The notes under the pieces were generated by a model. That model made no database searches and was not told where the DNA came from. It worked only from the letters and a program-made list of their open reading frames with translations. From positions 1 through 9,045 of the forward strand of contig UQZM01000068.1 in the NCBI GenBank assembly GCA_900545615.1: a DNA stretch of 9,045 bases. Reading direction: 5' to 3'. Shown here in pieces: positions 5,126 to 9,045 of the stretch (position 1 is its first letter; every line of letters starts with the position of its first letter). This DNA comes from an uncultured Collinsella sp. GTDB taxonomy: Bacteria; Actinomycetota; Coriobacteriia; Coriobacteriales; Coriobacteriaceae. Both the position numbers and the translations under genes were made by a program.

Positions 5126-7717
5126 TTGAAGCTCATCATCGCCGAGAAAAACGACGCCGCGCGTCAGATCGCCGAGCGTCTGTCCACGGGCAAACCCAAA
5201 AAGGACAAGGTGTACAACACCGCCATCTACCGTTTTGAGTGGAAGGGCGAGGAGTGCGTGACGATCGGTCTTGCCGGTCACATCCTTGCGCCCGATTTTT
5301 GCGACAGTGTGCTGTTCGATAAAAAGCTGGGTTGGTATTCGGTCACCGAGGACGGCGAAATGCTGCCGGCCGACATGCCCGATGGCCTGGCGCGCCCGCC
5401 CTATGACACCAAGCGCAAGCCGTTTCTTGCCGACGGTATCTCCATCAAGGGCTGGAAGCTCGAGAGCCTGCCTTACCTCACCTGGGCGCCTGTCATTAAG
5501 TTGCCGGCCGAGAAGGAGCTCATTCGTTCGCTCAAGAACCTCGCTAAAAAGTCCGACAGCGTCATCATCGCCACGGACTTCGACCGCGAGGGCGAGCTGA
5601 TCGGCTCGGACGCTCTCAACAAGGTGCGTGAGGTGGCGCCTGACTTGCCGGTTGCCCGCGCCCAGTACTCTTCGTTTACCAAGGCCGAGATCACGCAGGC
5701 CTTCGATAACCTCGTCTCGCTCGACCAGAACTTGGCCGACGCCGGCGAGAGCCGTCAGCACATCGACCTCATTTGGGGTGCGGTGCTCACGCGCTACCTG
5801 ACGCTCGCCAAGTTTGGCGGCTTTGGCAACGTGCGTTCCGCCGGCCGCGTGCAGACGCCGACGCTTGCCCTGGTGGTCGAGCGCGAGCGCGAGCGCATGG
5901 CGTTTGTGCCCGAGGACTATTGGCAGATTCGCGGCATGGGCGCCGCACAGGGTGCTGCCGAGGACGACCGCTTTAAGATTGCGCACAAGACGGCGCGTTT
6001 TACCGACAAGGACGCTGCCGAGACGGCGTACGGCCATGTCGACGGCGTCGCGACGGCAACCGTCGCCGCGGTGATCAAACGCTCGCGTAAGCAGCAGCCG
6101 CCCACGCCGTTTGCGACCACCTCGCTGCAGGCTGCCGCCGCGGCCGAGGGCATCTCGCCTGCGCGTACGATGCGCATCGCCGAGTCCCTCTACATGGCGG
6201 GCCTTATCAGCTACCCGCGTGTCGACAACACCGTGTACCCCGCGACGCTCGATCTGGGCGCCGTGGTGAGCGACCTGGCAAAGATTAACCCGGCGCTGGC
6301 GCCCGTGTGCAAAAAGGTGCTTGCCGGCCCCATGAAGCCCACGCGCGGCAAAGTCGAGACCACCGACCACCCGCCTATCTACCCCACGGGCGAGGGCGAT
6401 CCGTCCACGCTCGATGGCGGCCAGCGCAAGCTCTATGACCTCATCGCCCGCCGCTTCCTGGCGACGCTTATGGGGCCCGCGACCATAGAGAACACCAAGC
6501 TCGAGCTCGACATCAACGGCGAGCCGTTCGTGGCTTCGGGCGATGTGCTCGTGACCCCGGGTTTCCGCGAGGCCTACCCGTATGGCCTTAAGCGCGACGA
6601 GCAGATGCCGCCGCTTGAGCAGGGCGATGCGGTCGACGTATTCGACATTAAGCTCGAGGCCAAGCAGACCGAGCCACCCGCGCGCTACAGCCAGGGCAAG
6701 CTCGTGCAGGAGATGGAGAAGCGCGGTCTGGGTACCAAGTCCACGCGCGCGAGCATCATCGAGCGCCTGTATGCCGTGCGCTATCTCAAAAATGATCCCG
6801 TTGAGCCGAGCCAGCTGGGCATCGCCATCATCGACGCGCTGACGCAGTTTGCCCCGCGCATCACGAGCCCAGATATGACCAGCGAGCTCGACGGCGACAT
6901 GACCCGTGTGGAGCGCGGCGAGGATACCGAAGAGCATGTCGTGACGCACTCGCGCGCGCTGCTGGCTGGCGTGCTCGACGAGCTGCTCAAGCACACGCAG
7001 GAGCTGGGCGACGCCATCAGCGACGCCGTCACAGCCGATGCGCGCGTGGGCGCCTGCCCCAAGTGCGGCAAGGACCTGGTTATGAAGACGAGCGCCAAGA
7101 CCCGCGGCAGCTTCATTGGCTGCATGGGCTGGCCCGACTGCGACGTGACCTATCCGGTGCCGAGCGGCGTCAAGGTAAGCCCGCTCGAGGGCGAGGCAGC
7201 TGTGTGCCCCGAGTGCGGCGCGCCGCGCATTAAGTGCCAGCCGTTCCGCCAGAAGGCCTTCGAGATTTGCGTGAACCCCACGTGCCCCACCAACTACGAG
7301 CCCGACCTTAAGGTGGGCGAGTGCAAGGTGTGCGCCGAGGCAGGACGCCATGGCGATCTGATCGCGCACAAGAGCGAAAAGAGCGGCAAGCGCTTTATCC
7401 GCTGCACCAACTACGATGACTGCGGCGTGAGCTATCCGCTGCCGGCGCGCGGCAAGCTCGAGGCGACGGGTGAGACTTGCCCCGAGTGCGGTGCCCCCAT
7501 CGTGGTGGTTAACACGGCGCGCGGCCCGTGGCGTATCTGCGTGAACATGGACTGCCCGACCAAGGAGAAGAAGCCCGCCCGCGGCCGCAAGACCGCGACT
7601 AAGACGAGTGCGGCGAAGAAGACGACGGCTGCGAAGAAGACGACCGCGAAGAAGTCGACCGCCAAGAAGACGACGACCAAGAAGGCCGCGACTAAGAAGG
7701 CTGCCGCCGACAAATAG
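5126..7717 (+). CDS. Type IA DNA topoisomerase, archaeal-like, with four zinc ribbons
   Basis: Relaxes negative supercoils by cutting one strand through a 5'-phosphotyrosine link. The TTG start at 5126 follows AGGAG (5115-5119) by six bases; the protein begins MKLIIAEKNDAARQIAERL. The TOPRIM domain has E7 and D151-x-D153-R-E155. The catalytic tyrosine is Y363 in LISYPRVDNT. WGAVLTRYLTLA (217-228) and RSAGRVQTPTLALVVERERE (237-256) line up better, from memory, with archaeal topoisomerase I than with typical bacterial TopA. Four complete four-cysteine zinc ribbons follow: C644/647/666/672, C694/697/715/720, C733/736/760/766 and C785/788/805/810. The last 45 residues are almost only K, A and T, like the basic tails of actinobacterial TopA. 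At 863 aa it is a full enzyme. It lies 54 bases after hypB; a GC-rich hairpin without T run (5077-5091) is in the gap. It could be the main topoisomerase I or an additional copy. Confidence 0.93.
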   Translation: MKLIIAEKNDAARQIAERLSTGKPKKDKVYNTAIYRFEWKGEECVTIGLAGHILAPDFCDSVLFDKKLGWYSVTEDGEMLPADMPDGLARPPYDTKRKPFLADGISIKGWKLESLPYLTWAPVIKLPAEKELIRSLKNLAKKSDSVIIATDFDREGELIGSDALNKVREVAPDLPVARAQYSSFTKAEITQAFDNLVSLDQNLADAGESRQHIDLIWGAVLTRYLTLAKFGGFGNVRSAGRVQTPTLALVVERERERMAFVPEDYWQIRGMGAAQGAAEDDRFKIAHKTARFTDKDAAETAYGHVDGVATATVAAVIKRSRKQQPPTPFATTSLQAAAAAEGISPARTMRIAESLYMAGLISYPRVDNTVYPATLDLGAVVSDLAKINPALAPVCKKVLAGPMKPTRGKVETTDHPPIYPTGEGDPSTLDGGQRKLYDLIARRFLATLMGPATIENTKLELDINGEPFVASGDVLVTPGFREAYPYGLKRDEQMPPLEQGDAVDVFDIKLEAKQTEPPARYSQGKLVQEMEKRGLGTKSTRASIIERLYAVRYLKNDPVEPSQLGIAIIDALTQFAPRITSPDMTSELDGDMTRVERGEDTEEHVVTHSRALLAGVLDELLKHTQELGDAISDAVTADARVGACPKCGKDLVMKTSAKTRGSFIGCMGWPDCDVTYPVPSGVKVSPLEGEAAVCPECGAPRIKCQPFRQKAFEICVNPTCPTNYEPDLKVGECKVCAEAGRHGDLIAHKSEKSGKRFIRCTNYDDCGVSYPLPARGKLEATGETCPECGAPIVVVNTARGPWRICVNMDCPTKEKKPARGRKTATKTSAAKKTTAAKKTTAKKSTAKKTTTKKAATKKAAADK
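7565..7714 (+). repeat. Low-complexity Lys/Ala/Thr codon repeat at the topoisomerase 3' end
   Basis: The coding sequence is a degenerate repetition of AAGAAG with ACGACG, ACCGCG or GCTGCC blocks, giving K-K-x-x units every four to five residues (about 817-863 of the protein). Such runs can change length by slippage. No stop or frameshift interrupts it here. Confidence 0.7.
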
Positions 7718-7741
7718 CCGAACAGCGACGCAACACAGCAA

Positions 7742-7782
7742 CAGGGGCCGGGTGCGCGAATCCAAACGCGCATCCGGCCCTG
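7742..7782 (+). terminator. GC-rich hairpin downstream of the topoisomerase
   Basis: A stem of about 16 bp (7742-7758 with 7767-7782, one G-U pair and one bulged G) closes an 8-base loop, AATCCAAA. It begins 25 bases after the topoisomerase stop. No T run follows, so termination would rely on the hairpin alone or on Rho. It separates two convergent genes. Confidence 0.55.
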
Positions 7783-7783
7783 C

Positions 7784-7855
7784 TCATGAGTTGCGGTGAA
7801 ATAGTTCTTATTTGGGCTTGCAGGGCTCAAAAACCGGAACTATTCCACCGCAACT
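7784..7855. repeat. Palindromic element, copy 1
   Basis: A 20-bp inverted repeat (7789-7808 with 7836-7855; one A-C mismatch at 7799/7845 and one G-U) encloses 27 bases. Inside, TTGGGC (7812-7817) can pair with GCTCAA (7825-7830). The left arm starts TCATGAGTTGCGGTGAAAT and the loop contains TTTGG and CAGGGCT. Both motifs recur in copy 2 at 8922-8991. It lies between the two convergent gene ends, 18 bases from the zinc-ribbon stop codon, and has no T run on either side, so it is not a standard terminator. Confidence 0.85.
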
Positions 7856-7873
7856 TCTTGTTGGTTGGGGAGT

Positions 7874-8857
7874 TTAGTTCACTTCAACGGGTTTGGCGCC
7901 GGGATAGCGCTCCTCAAAGTCTAGGCGGTACTTATTGTCATTGGTGCCCGCCACGTTGTCGCGCGACAGCGGCGCCACGATCTCATTCTTGTGGTCCGCA
8001 GGCTTGGCGTATTTCAGGCTGATCTCCCAGGCATCACAGATTGCGTCAATGCGGTGATCCAGGTCGTCGTACAGGGCGATGATGTCCTTCCAGGAGCTGT
8101 AGTTCTTGGAGCTCGTCGGGACCTCCAGGTCCTCGACGATGTCGTAATACTGCTCGATGGTGTCCTCCGTGCGCTCGGCGACGTCGGCGAGATTTTGACG
8201 GGTGGTTCGATCCTCTTCCAGATAGTTGCCGTTGAAGTTCTGCGCGCAGCCACGGACGTAGTTGTCGAGGTCTTCGAGCAAGTCGTAGTATTCGCTCAGT
8301 CGGCGGTAGAGATTCTGCTCGGAGAGCGTTGCTTCGCCGCCATCCTCGTCGTCATCGTCATCATCGTCGTACAGGCTGTTGGGATCGCCGAGAGGCTTTA
8401 GGTCATCGTCGTCGACGTCATGGTGCAGCTTGGCTACCTCGGCAGTCGTCTGCGTGGCGGCGTTGTCGAACGGTCTGATTGCAAAGAAGATGACCAGGGC
8501 GATGATGATCGCCACCAGCACAACGATAACGGCGATAAGCGGCCCGGTGCCGCTCTTTTTGGGGGCGGGGGTCTGTGGTGAAGCGGGCGCGTATGCGGGA
8601 GCCGGCTGCTGTTGGGGCGAGCCGCTCGCGACGGGTATGCGCTGCGTGGTCACGACAGTCGCGGGGCCTGCGGCGGGGTCGGGGCGATAGGCGAGGGAGT
8701 CGTCCGCCTTGGCTTGCGGCGTATCGAGGGAACCGGTCTGCTCAAAAGCGGGCTGGCTATCGCTCGCGGTTGTTTGCTCAACGGGTGCACCGCACGAGGT
8801 GCAGAACTTGGCATCATCTGCAAGAAGTTTGCCGCACGAGGCGCAATACCGAGACAT
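7874..8857 (-). CDS. Zinc-ribbon, single-span membrane protein of unknown function
   Basis: A 327-aa protein with an N-terminal zinc ribbon (C5, C8, C19, C22 in the zinc_ribbon_2 style YCASCGKLL...FCTSCGAP), a proline-, alanine- and glutamine-rich linker (about 25-100), one hydrophobic helix (about 106-127), an acidic segment with DVDDDD (147-152) and seven consecutive aspartates (164-170), and a C-terminal region of about 150 residues that looks helical, rich in Y, D and L, with EYYDLLEDLDNYV (189-201) and EQYYDIVEDLEVP (235-247) as an approximate internal repeat. The start at 8857 is chosen for AAAGGAG (8863-8869 on the complement) five bases away; the upstream in-frame start at 8875 has none. 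The cytoplasmic ribbon, single span and external domain layout is common in Gram-positive envelope proteins. The function is unknown. It stands alone, convergent with the topoisomerase and bracketed by two palindromic elements. Confidence 0.85.
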   Translation of the reverse strand: MSRYCASCGKLLADDAKFCTSCGAPVEQTTASDSQPAFEQTGSLDTPQAKADDSLAYRPDPAAGPATVVTTQRIPVASGSPQQQPAPAYAPASPQTPAPKKSGTGPLIAVIVVLVAIIIALVIFFAIRPFDNAATQTTAEVAKLHHDVDDDDLKPLGDPNSLYDDDDDDDEDGGEATLSEQNLYRRLSEYYDLLEDLDNYVRGCAQNFNGNYLEEDRTTRQNLADVAERTEDTIEQYYDIVEDLEVPTSSKNYSSWKDIIALYDDLDHRIDAICDAWEISLKYAKPADHKNEIVAPLSRDNVAGTNDNKYRLDFEERYPGAKPVEVN

Positions 8858-8894
8858 TGCCACTCCTTTCGCCACATTTCAATGCAATACGACG

Positions 8895-8900
8895 ATTATA
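8895..8900 (-). promoter_or_regulatory. -10 box of the zinc-ribbon gene
   Basis: On the minus strand this reads TATAAT, a perfect -10 consensus preceded by TGGG, 37 bases upstream of the start codon. No consensus -35 box lies 16-18 bases away; TTTTGG occurs only eight bases upstream. Transcription would start near 8888. Confidence 0.6.
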
Positions 8901-8921
8901 CCCAGCGTCCAAAATTCCCCA

Positions 8922-8991
8922 TCATAAGTTGCGGTGAAATGGGGACTGTTTGGCGGTCTCAGGGCTTCAATCAGTCCCTATTTCACCGCAA
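8922..8991. repeat. Palindromic element, copy 2
   Basis: A 20-bp inverted repeat (8929-8948 with 8972-8991; all bases pair, one as G-U) encloses 23 bases. It shares TCATRAGTTGCGGTGAAAT at its left end and TTTGG...CAGGGCT in the loop with copy 1, in the same orientation. The inner arm differs (GGGGACTG here, AGTTCT in copy 1). It is upstream of the zinc-ribbon gene's promoter. TTTT at 8998-9001 could let it end transcription on the plus strand. The remaining bases to 9045 show no gene. Confidence 0.88.
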
Positions 8992-9045
8992 GGTTGATTT
9001 TCAATCTCAACGCAACAGCCTGAACGGACCCCGCGTTTCCGCAGC

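Noticed and set aside
4382..7765. Open frame of 1127 codons on the minus strand, opposite hypB and the topoisomerase
   Set aside because: It mirrors the strong G/C third-position bias of the plus-strand genes. The translation resembles no protein and the plus-strand products are unmistakable.
7784..7855. Palindrome copy 1 as a plain terminator for the convergent genes
   Set aside because: It lacks a T run on either strand and shares sequence, including loop motifs, with copy 2 upstream of a promoter, which a simple terminator would not.
8858..8875. Longer start for the zinc-ribbon gene (six extra residues)
   Set aside because: The strong AAAGGAG lies inside this stretch and serves the ATG at 8857.
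7784..8991. The two palindromes as a short CRISPR array or transposon ends
   Set aside because: The units are 1.1 kb apart with a normal gene between, there is no regular spacer pattern, and the enclosed gene is not a transposase. No target-site duplication is evident.

Overview
The window is GC-rich bacterial chromosome with strong G/C preference at third codon positions. Gene content and protein style (a subgroup Ic aspartate aminotransferase, an acidic TatA/B protein, an archaeal-looking type IA topoisomerase with a lysine-rich tail, and a zinc-ribbon membrane protein) suggest an actinobacterium of the class Coriobacteriia, most like Collinsella. This placement is inference from recognised proteins; no search was run.

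Layout. Positions 1-368 hold no convincing gene: a strong bidirectional hairpin terminator (89-124), an AT-rich stretch, and a terminator for the first minus-strand gene. A small unknown gene (369-623, minus) diverges from a run of seven plus-strand genes: aminotransferase (773-2077), STAS-domain anti-sigma-factor antagonist (2129-2443), tatA/B (2597-3178), tatC (3178-3969), hypA (3976-4332), hypB (4388-5071) and a type IA topoisomerase (5126-7717). A convergent minus-strand gene for a zinc-ribbon, single-span membrane protein (7874-8857) follows, and the right edge is non-coding.

How the genes relate. tatA/B and tatC overlap by one base and hypA follows six bases later, so these three are very probably one transcript. 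hypB and the topoisomerase follow after gaps of about 55 bases on the same strand. The Tat translocon exports folded proteins and HypA/HypB load nickel into [NiFe]-hydrogenase (or urease) precursors, so nickel-enzyme maturation and export may be linked here, although no hydrogenase, urease or other hyp gene is visible.

Most unusual structure. Two related palindromic elements of about 70 nt (7784-7855 and 8922-8991) bracket the zinc-ribbon gene. Their outer arms and part of their loops are conserved, while the inner arms differ in sequence yet stay self-complementary, as expected for a dispersed element whose folded form is maintained. The aminotransferase and tat promoters also share an unusual arrangement around an identical CTATACTT element. 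No definite new defence or mobile system was found; most genes are recognisable housekeeping families.
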